Source: ZC4RG29 sp964521255
GTDB taxonomy: Bacteria; Bacteroidota; Bacteroidia; Cytophagales; Cyclobacteriaceae
Direction of reading: 5' to 3'
Length of the DNA stretch: 64,000 nt
Assembly (NCBI GenBank): GCA_964521255.1
Contig: CAZFRM010000026.1
Span: 6,112 to 70,111, forward strand
Shown piece by piece: positions 37,050 through 45,650 of the stretch; position 1 is the first letter of the stretch, and each line of letters starts with the position of its first letter. The position numbers were made by a program, and so were the translations under genes. A model generated the notes under the pieces. The model ran no database searches, was not told where the DNA came from, and saw only the letters and a list, made by a program, of their open reading frames with translations.

Positions 37050-37607
37050 CTATGATTTTAGTCTCGATCCCAGCGTGAGTAATCCAATCATGCTCATGCT
37101 ATCGGTTATCTCTCCCCGTAATACCATATCAACGGCTTCCTGCAGAGAGAGTTTTTTTACTTTTAAATCGGCCTCTGATTCTTCCAGCGCATTCTCGCCA
37201 TGTTCTAATTCTTCAGCAAGAAAAATATAGCCGGTTTCATCGGACACTGAATTGGATGTATGAAGTTTGGTTAGAAGGGTCAGTTTTTTTGCTGTTATCC
37301 CGGTCTCTTCCTTCAACTCGCGTATAGCTGCTTCCAAAATATTTTCTTCAAAGGGAGCGCCACCTTCAGGAATTTCCCATGAATATTCATTCAGTGTATA
37401 ACGAAATTGACCTACCAGCCATGTATTATTTTCATGATCAATGGGGATAACGCCGATGGCAATATTTTTAAAGTGCACTTTGCCATAGATCCCTTTGCCC
37501 CCACCGGGATTAATGACCTGATATTCTGTTACATTAATCCATTGATTATCATATTTCACTTCACCTGAAAGCGTAGTCCATGGATTTTTGATTTCTTCTT
37601 TATTCAT
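37050..37607 (-). CDS. NUDIX hydrolase, ADP-ribose pyrophosphatase type
   Basis: 185 aa. The NUDIX box GGAPFEENILEAAIRELKEETGI fits G-x5-E-x7-R-E-U-x-E-E-x-G-U fully. The N-terminal beta strand region (ITLSGEVKYDNQWINVTEYQVINPGG-like order) and the element WEIPEGGAPFEE are typical of ADP-ribose pyrophosphatases. It cleaves nucleoside diphosphate derivatives in the cytoplasm. First gene of the pair with the MATE transporter, divergent from rnhB. Confidence 0.85.
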   Translation of the reverse strand: MNKEEIKNPWTTLSGEVKYDNQWINVTEYQVINPGGGKGIYGKVHFKNIAIGVIPIDHENNTWLVGQFRYTLNEYSWEIPEGGAPFEENILEAAIRELKEETGITAKKLTLLTKLHTSNSVSDETGYIFLAEELEHGENALEESEADLKVKKLSLQEAVDMVLRGEITDSMSMIGLLTLGSRLKS

Positions 37608-37697
37608 AATACGGTTTGTAAAACGAGCCCAAAACTATTGAAATCTTTTTTGATTGACTGTAAGTTAAATTTTATGTTTGCATAACCTATTAGAATA

Positions 37698-38297
37698 ATG
37701 CTGCTCTCGTCTTTTACTTTTGATCTTATTGAAGCAGGATGTGATGAAGCTGGCCGTGGATGTCTCGCCGGTCCTGTGGTGGCCGCAGCGGTTATTCTTC
37801 CGAAAAATTACCAGCATGAATTTTTAAATGACTCAAAGCAGCTCACAAGAGAAGAACGAGCAGAGCTGAGAGTTGATATTGAACGTGACGCGCTTGCCTG
37901 GGCTGTTGCCGAAGTAGATAATGAAGAGATTGATCGTATCAATATTTTAAATGCATCATTCAAGGCTATGCATTTGGCTATTGCTAATCTTTCTATTAAA
38001 CCGGCATTACTTCTCGTTGACGGTAATCGCTTCAAACCATATCCCGATATTCCATTTGAGTGCATCATAAAGGGAGATGGAAAATATCTTTCTATTGCGG
38101 CCGCGTCTGTTTTAGCAAAAACTTATCGCGATGATCTTATGAGCCTGCTGTCGCTTGAGTATCCAGGCTACAGTTGGGATACGAATGTAGGCTATCCTAC
38201 AGATGCACATCGTGATGGCATTCGGCAATATGGAGTTACTCCCCTCCATCGTAAATCTTTTGCCTTGCTGCCTACACAGTTGGAATTGTTTGATTAG
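37698..38297 (+). CDS. rnhB: Ribonuclease HII
   Basis: 199 aa. It starts with the catalytic EAGCDEAGRGCLAGPVVAAAV (Asp-Glu pair), followed by LLVDGNRF and AAASVLAKTYRDDLM and by the Tyr-Gly/Thr-x-x-His elements near the end (YPTDAHRDGIRQYGVTPLHRKSF). It removes RNA residues embedded in DNA. Length is standard. Monocistronic, between the NUDIX gene and a noncoding inverted repeat. Confidence 0.95.
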   Translation: MLLSSFTFDLIEAGCDEAGRGCLAGPVVAAAVILPKNYQHEFLNDSKQLTREERAELRVDIERDALAWAVAEVDNEEIDRINILNASFKAMHLAIANLSIKPALLLVDGNRFKPYPDIPFECIIKGDGKYLSIAAASVLAKTYRDDLMSLLSLEYPGYSWDTNVGYPTDAHRDGIRQYGVTPLHRKSFALLPTQLELFD

Positions 38298-38374
38298 TAA
38301 TGTCCTGAAATCATTTATATACCTCTGGCGATAAATTTTTCTTTGTGATTTCGTCACAAGTCTGGGTTTGTCTT

Positions 38375-38463
38375 GCCACGAAATCACAAAAGCACTAAAA
38401 TCCACGAAAGAAATTCTGATACACGTAACTTTCGTGCAATTTTGTGCTTTCGTGTTTTGTGGC
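38375..38463. repeat. Imperfect inverted repeat, ccacgaaa/ttcgtgg type
   Basis: Left arm 38375-38410 begins gccacgaaatcac and ends ccacgaaag; right arm 38429-38463 begins ctttcgtgc and ends ttttgtggc, with an 18-base loop. The units cacgaaa and agcac recur inside each arm. It follows rnhB and may act as a transcription or message-stability hairpin; similar cacgaa-rich repeats are scattered in other Bacteroidota as I remember them. Confidence 0.65.
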
Positions 38464-38558
38464 CTCACGACTCAAAATATTAAATCCAAATGGCCCTCGT
38501 GACATGAATAAATTTGTCACAGGTATATAGAATTGATATAATTTCACCAGCGGTTCTT

Positions 38559-39329
38559 ATGTGTCTGATACTTTTCTCTCTTAATGATCATCCAAATTAT
38601 AAACTCGTTGTGGCTACGAACCGTGATGAATTTTATAATCGGCAAACTGCACCGGCGCAATTTTGGGATGATAATAAAAATATTCTTGGCGGTAGAGACC
38701 TTGAAGCGGGTGGAACCTGGATGGGCATCACAACACAAGGAAAGATCGCAATGGTCACTAATTATCGTGACTTAAAAAACTTAAAAGTACAGGCTCCGTC
38801 CCGTGGTCATCTGGTATCTGACTTTCTTACAGGCAATAGTAACCCAATTACATACATTAATGATGTTGCAAAAAAAGGCGGAAACTATAATGGTTTTAAC
38901 CTGATCGTGGGAACGGCTAACGAACTTTACTATTATTCAAACTATCGTGATGGTGTTTCGCCAATACCCCCTGGTGTTCATGGATTGAGTAATCATCTTC
39001 TGGATACACCCTGGCCAAAAGTGGGTAATGGAATTGAAGCATTCAATGCCGTTTTACAAAAAGCAGAAGTAAACCCAGATGATCTGCTCGATATCTTGTA
39101 TAATGATAAAGTCGCCAGTGACAAGGAACTACCGGATACCGGTGTTGGCCTGCAGAGGGAACGAGCATTATCTTCCATGTTTATAAAAAGTCCGGGTTAC
39201 GGATCGCGATGCTCCACAATTGTTTTGATTGATAGAAACAATAAGGCGGTTTTTGTTGAGCGGACCTATGATATCACCACATTTGCTTACGCCACACAAC
39301 GATTTTCATTTCAATTGAGTAATTTATGA
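38559..39329 (+). CDS. NRDE-family (TANGO2-like) protein
   Basis: 256 aa from ATG 38559 (MCLILFSLNDHPNYKL), where Cys follows the initiator Met as in the family; the frame opens 15 codons earlier. Signature: VVATNRDEFYNR, GGRDLEAGGTWMGIT, VTNYRD, SRGHLVSDFL. Relatives belong to the Ntn-hydrolase-like fold. TANGO2 proteins have been linked to haem handling in other organisms, but the bacterial function is not established. The alpha/beta hydrolase follows 9 bases downstream. Confidence 0.85.
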   Translation: MCLILFSLNDHPNYKLVVATNRDEFYNRQTAPAQFWDDNKNILGGRDLEAGGTWMGITTQGKIAMVTNYRDLKNLKVQAPSRGHLVSDFLTGNSNPITYINDVAKKGGNYNGFNLIVGTANELYYYSNYRDGVSPIPPGVHGLSNHLLDTPWPKVGNGIEAFNAVLQKAEVNPDDLLDILYNDKVASDKELPDTGVGLQRERALSSMFIKSPGYGSRCSTIVLIDRNNKAVFVERTYDITTFAYATQRFSFQLSNL

Positions 39330-39338
39330 GCAATTGAA

Positions 39339-40232
39339 TTGAAAATATTACCAAAGAATTCTCAACAATTGAAAAAAAGTAAAGAGCCTGCAAGTATAAA
39401 ATTCATTCGTTGGGTCTTCCCGGTGTTAGAGAAAATTGCGCCACGTTTAGCCCGTCGGATCTTTGTTAAGATTTTCTTTACTCCTTTCCACTTTGTTGTT
39501 CCTGAAGCAGAGCAAGCTATGGAACGGCGCAGTGAAAAGTTTACCATAATGGTAAATGATAAAGAGGTTCATTGCTACTCGTGGGGACAGGGACCAAATA
39601 TTTTATTTGTACACGGCTGGGCAGGGAGAGGCACTCAATTCAGAAAATTCTTTGAAGAGTTTAATCGAAATGGATATCGTGCAGTATCATTTGATGCCCC
39701 TGCTCATGGACGTTCGCAGGGAAGAAGCACCAGCCTTGATGAATTTAAGGATACTCTTTTTGCCCTTCACAATAAGATTGGAAATATTGAAGCCATAGTT
39801 GCTCACTCGTTTGGTGGTGTGGCCAGTTTGTATTCTATCATGAATGGACTTCATGTTAATACACTTGTGAATATTGCCAGCCCTACAATAGGAGATGAAA
39901 TTATTGGTAACTACCTCGCTGTAGTAAATGCTTCACCGAAAATGGGTGAATACTTTAAAGAGTATGTAAAAAAGAAAAGCGGAAAAACCTTCGATGAGTT
40001 TACATCGCTGTATTTCATTCGCCATTTAAGTGATAAGCTTAATTTACTGCTTGTTCAGGATAAGCTTGACAAGGAGGTAACACTTGTCCATGCGCGTCGT
40101 TTACAGGAAGTATATCCATCGGCGCAACTTATTATTACCGATGGACTTGGCCACACACGGATATTGAAAGACGATTGGGTTATCCATCAGTGTGTAACAT
40201 TCGTTCGTGAAAAGGCGTCTGGTAAGGCATAG
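39339..40232 (+). CDS. Alpha/beta hydrolase
   Basis: 297 aa starting at a TTG that lies 9 bases after the NRDE gene; no ATG occurs before residue 61, and the N-terminal helix (KFIRWVFPVLEKIAPRLARRIF) looks like part of the protein. Oxyanion region LFVHGWAGRGTQF, nucleophile elbow AHSFGGVAS with Ser, acid likely in VQDKLDKEVTL and His in GLGHTRIL, so the triad is complete. No clear membrane segment. Substrate unknown; probably co-transcribed with the NRDE gene. Confidence 0.8.
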   Translation: MKILPKNSQQLKKSKEPASIKFIRWVFPVLEKIAPRLARRIFVKIFFTPFHFVVPEAEQAMERRSEKFTIMVNDKEVHCYSWGQGPNILFVHGWAGRGTQFRKFFEEFNRNGYRAVSFDAPAHGRSQGRSTSLDEFKDTLFALHNKIGNIEAIVAHSFGGVASLYSIMNGLHVNTLVNIASPTIGDEIIGNYLAVVNASPKMGEYFKEYVKKKSGKTFDEFTSLYFIRHLSDKLNLLLVQDKLDKEVTLVHARRLQEVYPSAQLIITDGLGHTRILKDDWVIHQCVTFVREKASGKA

Positions 40233-40362
40233 GGTAGAGAAGGTATTGGTGCAAGGGTAGAAGATTTGGAAAGTGGCAAATCAGGTAATTTGGACTGAAT
40301 ATACAGACTTGATAAACCACCGTTTTTGAAATAACTTTGGAGACAGAATTTTAAGGTGAAAT

Positions 40363-40608
40363 ATGAAAGCTGCAGACATAAATAATACTATAATTGACGG
40401 CTATATCCGGCTACTGGATAACCTTAGTCCAAGTAATAAACTTGACTTGATTTCAAAGCTGACTCTTTCCGTAAAATCGGACATTGCTGAAAAGAAAGAA
40501 TCATTTTATAAAGCCTTTGGTGCCTGGGACTCAAAACAATCTGCTGAGGAAATAATAAAGGAAATTCGGAATAGCAGGTCTTTGAACAGACAAATTGAAG
40601 AACTTTGA
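40363..40608 (+). CDS. Antitoxin of a VapBC-type pair
   Basis: 81 aa, with no recognised DNA-binding domain but rich in helices (NNTIIDGYIRLLDNLSPSNKLDLISKLTLSV) and ending in a charged tail (EEIIKEIRNSRSLNRQIEEL), the usual plan of small antitoxins that wrap a PIN toxin. Its stop tga overlaps the TTG start of the PIN gene by three bases, which is the strongest evidence for the role. Family not named. Confidence 0.7.
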   Translation: MKAADINNTIIDGYIRLLDNLSPSNKLDLISKLTLSVKSDIAEKKESFYKAFGAWDSKQSAEEIIKEIRNSRSLNRQIEEL

Positions 40609-41003
40609 AAAAATATCTTATAGACACCAATACTTGCATTTATTACATAAAGGGAAAATACGACCTTAAAAGAAAATTTGAAAAAGCTAATCCAGACAAT
40701 TGTTTTATCTCTGAGATAACTCTTGCTGAGTTAATGTTCGGGGTTGAGAATAGCGAGAAAAAGGAAAAGAATAGAAAAGCCCTTGATGACTTTCTTTCAG
40801 GGATGAAAGTATTACCGATCTTTCATTCACTTAACTTGTATGCTAGAGAAAAGGCGAGATTGAGAAAGCTTGGGACAATGGTTGACGATTTTGATTTACT
40901 AATTGGCGCGACATCAGTTTCGCATAATTTAGTAATAGTGACAAATAACGGGGACCATTTCAAAAGAATTAAAGGAATTACACTTGAAGACTGGACAAAG
41001 TAA
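40605..41003 (+). CDS. PIN-domain toxin, VapC type
   Basis: 132 aa. PIN fold with KKYLIDTNTCIYYIKG (first Asp), ITLAELMFGVEN (Glu), DFDLLIGATSVSHNLVIVTNN (Asp) and HFKRIKGITLEDW at the end. All acidic residues for Mg2+ are in place, so it should be an active RNase, often cutting initiator tRNA or rRNA in characterised members. It starts at TTG overlapping the antitoxin stop. An ordinary, free-standing module, distinct from the PIN-like gene at 10350. Confidence 0.88.
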   Translation: MKKYLIDTNTCIYYIKGKYDLKRKFEKANPDNCFISEITLAELMFGVENSEKKEKNRKALDDFLSGMKVLPIFHSLNLYAREKARLRKLGTMVDDFDLLIGATSVSHNLVIVTNNGDHFKRIKGITLEDWTK

Positions 41004-41087
41004 CATACAGTTGAGAACCTCACAGCCGCTACAACTTTTTAGGACTAATCCCTGTAATCAATTGCTAACTAAAGTGACTAATGAGGC

Positions 41088-41804
41088 ATGAGAATAATAG
41101 AGACAAAAGGAATTTCACGGACCTATATTATGGGTGCCAATACCGTTCATGCCCTGCAATCCATATCTATTTCAATTGACAAAGGGGAATACGTTGCTTT
41201 TATGGGGCCCTCGGGTTCTGGGAAATCCACGTTGATGAATATTGTGGGTTGCCTGGATACGCCAACGAGTGGGAGTTATATACTTAATAATCACCTCGTG
41301 AGTGAAATGACGGAGAATGAATTAGCAGAAGTCAGGAATAAGGAAATTGGTTTTGTATTTCAAACATTTAACCTGCTGCCACGCGCTACAGCGCTTGAGA
41401 ATGTAGCCCTGCCCTTAATTTACGCAGGGTATTCTAAAAGTGATCGCGATGAAATGGCTATGACTGCGCTCCAAAATGTTGATCTTGCCAATCGTCATCA
41501 TCACAAACCAAATGAACTTTCGGGTGGTCAGCGTCAAAGGGTAGCCATTGCTCGCGCGCTGGTTAACAACCCTTCCATACTTTTAGCGGATGAACCCACT
41601 GGTAATCTTGACAGCAAAACTTCATATGATATCATGAACCTCTTTCAGCAATTGCATGACAAAGGTCACACCATCATCATGGTGACACACGAAGATGACA
41701 TTGCACATTACGCACACCGGATTATCCGCCTCCGCGATGGGTTGATTGAAAAAGATATGAAGAATGAAAACATTTCCAGGAGTGAAGCTGTGGTTAAGAG
41801 TTAA
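41088..41804 (+). CDS. ABC transporter ATP-binding protein, LolD/MacB type
   Basis: 238 aa: Walker A GPSGSGKSTLM, Q loop VFQTFNLLPR, signature LSGGQRQRVAIARAL, Walker B ILLADEPTGNLD, H loop MVTHEDDIA. The sequence is typical of the class that drives LolCE/MacB/FtsX-like permeases moving lipoproteins or peptides. No permease gene adjoins it: upstream is the PIN pair, downstream a gene on the opposite strand, so its membrane partner must be elsewhere. Confidence 0.9.
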   Translation: MRIIETKGISRTYIMGANTVHALQSISISIDKGEYVAFMGPSGSGKSTLMNIVGCLDTPTSGSYILNNHLVSEMTENELAEVRNKEIGFVFQTFNLLPRATALENVALPLIYAGYSKSDRDEMAMTALQNVDLANRHHHKPNELSGGQRQRVAIARALVNNPSILLADEPTGNLDSKTSYDIMNLFQQLHDKGHTIIMVTHEDDIAHYAHRIIRLRDGLIEKDMKNENISRSEAVVKS

Positions 41805-41847
41805 TGGCTAATCGTTAATAGTTGTGATGGACATTTTGCTTTAAGCT

Positions 41848-42399
41848 TTACGCTTTCTCCGGCATCCAGGGTGTTTCTTTAATTTCCAATTCTGCTCCCA
41901 TTTTACGGGCAAGGACAAACAGATAGTCGGATAATCGATTCAGGTATTTAACAACCAACTGATTTATTTTTTCTTCTTCATTCAGTCGTATCACCAATCG
42001 CTCTGCTCTACGGCACACGGTTCGGGTAATGTGACAATACGATACAGATTGATGACCTCCAGGCAAAATAAAATAACGCATGGGCTCCAGGTTCTTTTCC
42101 ATCTCGTCAATTTCTTTTTCCAGGGCAACTACATCATCTTCATTTAATGAAGGGATTTTAATTTTGGTCTTATCAGGATCGGCAGCAAGTATAGACCCCA
42201 TCACAAATAATTTCTGCTGAATGGAGACTAAGATCTCATTGCGCATGTTGTTTACTTCCTGATCGCGTACCAGCCCAATCCATGAATTTAATTCGTCAAC
42301 GGTTCCATAAGCCTCGATACGCAGTGCTCCTTTGGAAATTCTTTTTCCGCCGTAAAGTGAGGTTGTGCCCTCATCGCCGGTTTTTGTATAAATCTTCAT
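41848..42399 (-). CDS. ATP:cob(I)alamin adenosyltransferase, PduO type
   Basis: 183 aa. KIYTKTGDEGTTSLYGGKRISK at the start (ATP-binding P-loop-like), AYGTVDELNSWIGL, RYFILPGGHQSVSYCHITRTVCRRAERLVI and YLNRLSDYLFVLAR are the family hallmarks, including the Arg-rich helix that binds ATP. It makes adenosylcobalamin from cob(I)alamin. No other B12 genes are nearby, fitting a salvage role. Confidence 0.93.
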   Translation of the reverse strand: MKIYTKTGDEGTTSLYGGKRISKGALRIEAYGTVDELNSWIGLVRDQEVNNMRNEILVSIQQKLFVMGSILAADPDKTKIKIPSLNEDDVVALEKEIDEMEKNLEPMRYFILPGGHQSVSYCHITRTVCRRAERLVIRLNEEEKINQLVVKYLNRLSDYLFVLARKMGAELEIKETPWMPEKA

Positions 42400-42403
42400 A
42401 GGG

Positions 42404-42554
42404 TAAAGCTAAAAGCTTAAAGCGTAAAGCAGAAAGCTGACTGTCAAAATTTAGACGGTCTTTATTGCCAAATTGGTCACGGACTTGGTTGCAAATTCCT
42501 CAAAACAAGCGGACTCTGGCTTTTAGCTTTGCGCTTTCTGCTTTCCGCTTTTTG
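42404..42554. repeat. AAAGC-rich imperfect inverted repeat
   Basis: Left arm 42404-42440 (taaagctaaaagcttaaagcg...) and right arm 42518-42554 (ggcttttagctttgcgc...) pair imperfectly; both are built of aaagc units. Noncoding, between the divergent adenosyltransferase and ilvE genes. Confidence 0.5.
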
Positions 42555-42584
42555 TGCCTAAATTGTCCTCAATAAAAAGAAGTT

Positions 42585-43652
42585 ATGGTGGATACGATGA
42601 AAATTTCAATTCAGCGAGTCGAAAAATCACGGGCAGATGAGTTTGATTTTGATAACATTCCTTTCGGTAAAAATTACACCGATCATATGTTCATGGCCGA
42701 CTTCCGCGATGGCGCGTGGAAGAACGCCAGGATTGTTCCTTACGGAAAAATTTTAGTGAGCCCGGCAAACCCCACTTTGCATTATTCGCATACCATCTTC
42801 GAAGGACTGAAAGCGCAGCGGTCACCCGAAGGTAGAGAAGCTTTGGTTTTCAGGCCACTTGATAATTTGAAAAGATTGAATCAATCAGCAGAGCGAATGT
42901 GCCTTGCTCATGTTCCTGAAGAGTTATACATGGAGAGCCTGAAAACTTTGATTGACCTGGATCGCGCATGGATTCCCAAAACAGAGGGGTCGTCATTATA
43001 CATTCGTCCTTTTTTATTTTCCGCTGATGAATTTATAGGTATACGTCCCTCAATAGATTTTACATACATGGTGATTTTGTCACCCGTGGGCCCTTACTAT
43101 GCGGCACCGGTAAAAGTGAAAATCGAAACACATTACACCCGTGCCGTAGAAGGTGGAACGGGTTATGCAAAGACGGGTGGCAACTACAGCGGCTCCATTT
43201 ATCCTTCCAAGATTGCACAAGACCAGGGCTATCATCAATTGATCTGGACAGATGGAAAGAAGCATGAATACATTGAAGAGTCGGGTACCATGAATGTGAT
43301 GTTTGTGATTGGCGACACATTAATCACGCCATCGCTAACGGATTCCATACTTCCTGGTATCACACGCGACAGCGTTTTAAAACTTGTAAAAAGCTGGGGT
43401 TGGAAAGTGGAGGAGAGGAAAATATCGGTTAAGGAAGTTGTAGAAGCTTTACAAAGCGGAGCGATGAAAGAAGCGTTCGGCGTAGGGACTGCAGCAACCA
43501 TTGCCAACATTGCCACTATTGGATTCGAAGGAAAAGATTACGATTTGCCCCCTGTAGAAGACCGCACCTGGTCAAATAAAATCTATAATGAATTAGAAGG
43601 TATCAAGCGCGGTACAAAACCTGATGAATTCGGTTGGGTTGTGAAAATGTGA
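42585..43652 (+). CDS. ilvE: Branched-chain amino acid aminotransferase
   Basis: 355 aa, fold type IV PLP enzyme. GGNYSGSIYPSKIAQDQGYHQLIWTDGKKHEYIEESGTMNVMFV contains the PLP Lys region and the conserved EESGTMN; ITRDSVLKL and FGVGTAATI follow. Length matches the longer (BCAT group 2, eukaryote-like) form. It transaminates Val, Leu and Ile with 2-oxoglutarate. ATG 42585 is chosen; ATG 42597 is possible. Monocistronic. Confidence 0.92.
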   Translation: MVDTMKISIQRVEKSRADEFDFDNIPFGKNYTDHMFMADFRDGAWKNARIVPYGKILVSPANPTLHYSHTIFEGLKAQRSPEGREALVFRPLDNLKRLNQSAERMCLAHVPEELYMESLKTLIDLDRAWIPKTEGSSLYIRPFLFSADEFIGIRPSIDFTYMVILSPVGPYYAAPVKVKIETHYTRAVEGGTGYAKTGGNYSGSIYPSKIAQDQGYHQLIWTDGKKHEYIEESGTMNVMFVIGDTLITPSLTDSILPGITRDSVLKLVKSWGWKVEERKISVKEVVEALQSGAMKEAFGVGTAATIANIATIGFEGKDYDLPPVEDRTWSNKIYNELEGIKRGTKPDEFGWVVKM

Positions 43653-43690
43653 TGGGAAGGTACGAGGGCAGAGGTATGAGGTACGAATCT

Positions 43691-43741
43691 GTCGTTTGTA
43701 GAGATTATCGTTTGTAGAGACGCGATGCATCGCGTCTCTAC
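43691..43741. repeat. Perfect 28-bp palindrome preceded by a partial copy
   Basis: Positions 43714-43741 form a perfect palindrome (half-site gtagagacgcgatg). The 13-mer tcgtttgtagaga stands just before it and is repeated once 17 bases upstream. The hairpin lies between the convergent ilvE and PurF-like genes and could end transcription, though it has no T run. Confidence 0.75.
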
Positions 43742-43763
43742 TGAAATGATTTTCCTTCGTACC

Positions 43764-45644
43764 TTAATAAGCTCTTACCAATTTTCCTTCCATATAATTG
43801 GCGTATGAACGGTTTGCTACTTTCATTCCACCAGGAGTAGGATAGTTGCCTGTGAAATACCAGTCGCCAAGATGGTAAGGACAAGCCTTGTGTAAATTCT
43901 CCACTGTTTGGAAAACTACCTGCAGCTCAGCTTTCATTTCAGGCGGGCGAACAATCTCGGCGATCTTGGCTGAGATTTCATCATCTGTAAATTGATTGTA
44001 CAGGCGCTTTACATAGTTTTCAGGATGATCATCTTTTGACCGTAAACATTGTTCATAAACTTCACCCAGGAGATAATCCATTCCTTTGTCTTTCAACAAT
44101 GCGATCATAGCGCGGAAGGCAACGAAGTCACTCATGCGGCTCATGTCAATACCGTAACAATCAGGGAAACGTATTTGAGGAGCAGAAGAGACAATCACAA
44201 TTTTCTTGGGTCCGATACGATCCAACATTTTCAAAATACTTTTCTCTAATGTTGTTCCTCTAACAATTGAATCATCAATAACAACAAGCGTATCGATTCC
44301 CTTTCGTATCACTTCATAGGTAGTGTCATAGACATGTGACACCAATTCATTACGATGCTGATCGTCTGTGATGAAAGTTCGCATCTTAACGTCTTTCGAT
44401 ACAATCTTTTCCAGGCGAGGTCTGAACGATAAAATGTCTTCTACAGAATCAACTGACGGCTTGCCCTCAATGAGAACTTCTTTCTGTTTGTTGATAAGGT
44501 AGTCGTCAATTCCCTTCATCAATCCATAGAAAGCAGTTTCGGCCGTATTGGGAATGTAGGAGAAGACGGTGTTCTTAATATCGAAATTTATGGAGCGTAA
44601 AACCTGAGGTACAAGTAATTTTCCCAGGTATTTTCTTTCTCTATAAATGTCAGGATCATTTCCACGAGAGAAATAGATCCGTTCAAAGCTGCATGATTTT
44701 TTTTCACCGGGCTTCCTGATCTGGTGTTGCTCATAGTCACCACTTTTCGAAATGATCAGTCCGTGGCCCGGTGTTATTTCTTCAATATCATTGTAGTCTA
44801 CATTAAACGCTGCCTTGATTGCAGGTTTTTCTGAAGCTACTACCACTACTTCATCATCAGCATAATAGTATGCCGGTCGAATACCATTTGGATCACGCAC
44901 AACAAATGCAGAACCCGATCCGGTCAAGCCTGCCATTGTATATCCGCCATCAAAATCTTTACAGGCACGTTTCAGTACGCGTTGAAGGTTAACTTCATTT
45001 TCAATGAACTCTGATATTTCCTGGTTGGTGAACTTGTCTTTATATTTTTCAAAGATCACCTGTACTTCTTCATCGAGAAAGTGACCGATTTTTTCCATCA
45101 CCGTTATCGTATCTACTTTCTCTTTCGGGTGCTGACCAAGATTGACAAGTATATCAAATAACTCATCTACGTTAGTCATGTTAAAGTTCCCCGCCATTAC
45201 CAGGTTACGACTTCTCCAGTTGTTCTGCCGTAAGAAGGGATGAACATTTTCAATGCTGTTCATTCCGTGTGTACCATAGCGTAAATGTCCAAGCCACAAT
45301 TCGCCAGAGAATGCGATATGCTCTTTCAGCCACTTTTCATCACGCGAACGTTGCGTATTCTCTTTAAATGCTTTCTGATATTTTTTACTGATTTTCTTGA
45401 AGAGGTGGGCGACAGGCTGAGGTTTAATTGACCTGTAACGGCTGATGTATCTGAATCCGGGTTCAACATCTATCTTAATGTTGGCTACTCCTGCACCATC
45501 CTGGCCGCGGTTATGTTGCTTTTCCATCAGGATGTACATCTTATTCATGGCATAAGTAGGTCCATACTTATCCAAATAATACGAAAGCGGCTTGCGCAAT
45601 CGAATGAGTGCTATACCGCACTCGTGAAGTATTTGATCCGTCAT
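43764..45644 (-). CDS. PurF-like class II amidophosphoribosyltransferase (Bacteroidota paralogue)
   Basis: 626 aa. The start MTDQILHECGIALI suggests removal of a short propeptide to free the N-terminal nucleophile Cys; QHNRGQDGAG and LGHLRYGTHG are glutaminase motifs, and LVVIDDSIVRGTTLEKSIL is the PRPP site of the second domain. It is about 130 aa longer than canonical PurF, with a charged insert near residues 95-115 and another around 380-410. Such long paralogues are commonly seen beside or instead of the normal enzyme in Bacteroidota; whether this is the purine-pathway enzyme is uncertain. It follows nuoN by 6 bases and may share its transcript. Confidence 0.8.
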   Translation of the reverse strand: MTDQILHECGIALIRLRKPLSYYLDKYGPTYAMNKMYILMEKQHNRGQDGAGVANIKIDVEPGFRYISRYRSIKPQPVAHLFKKISKKYQKAFKENTQRSRDEKWLKEHIAFSGELWLGHLRYGTHGMNSIENVHPFLRQNNWRSRNLVMAGNFNMTNVDELFDILVNLGQHPKEKVDTITVMEKIGHFLDEEVQVIFEKYKDKFTNQEISEFIENEVNLQRVLKRACKDFDGGYTMAGLTGSGSAFVVRDPNGIRPAYYYADDEVVVVASEKPAIKAAFNVDYNDIEEITPGHGLIISKSGDYEQHQIRKPGEKKSCSFERIYFSRGNDPDIYRERKYLGKLLVPQVLRSINFDIKNTVFSYIPNTAETAFYGLMKGIDDYLINKQKEVLIEGKPSVDSVEDILSFRPRLEKIVSKDVKMRTFITDDQHRNELVSHVYDTTYEVIRKGIDTLVVIDDSIVRGTTLEKSILKMLDRIGPKKIVIVSSAPQIRFPDCYGIDMSRMSDFVAFRAMIALLKDKGMDYLLGEVYEQCLRSKDDHPENYVKRLYNQFTDDEISAKIAEIVRPPEMKAELQVVFQTVENLHKACPYHLGDWYFTGNYPTPGGMKVANRSYANYMEGKLVRAY

Positions 45645-45650
45645 GTGGTT

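Noticed and set aside
38514..38558. Upstream start for the NRDE protein
   Set aside because: The family begins with Met-Cys at 38559; the extra residues are not protein-like.
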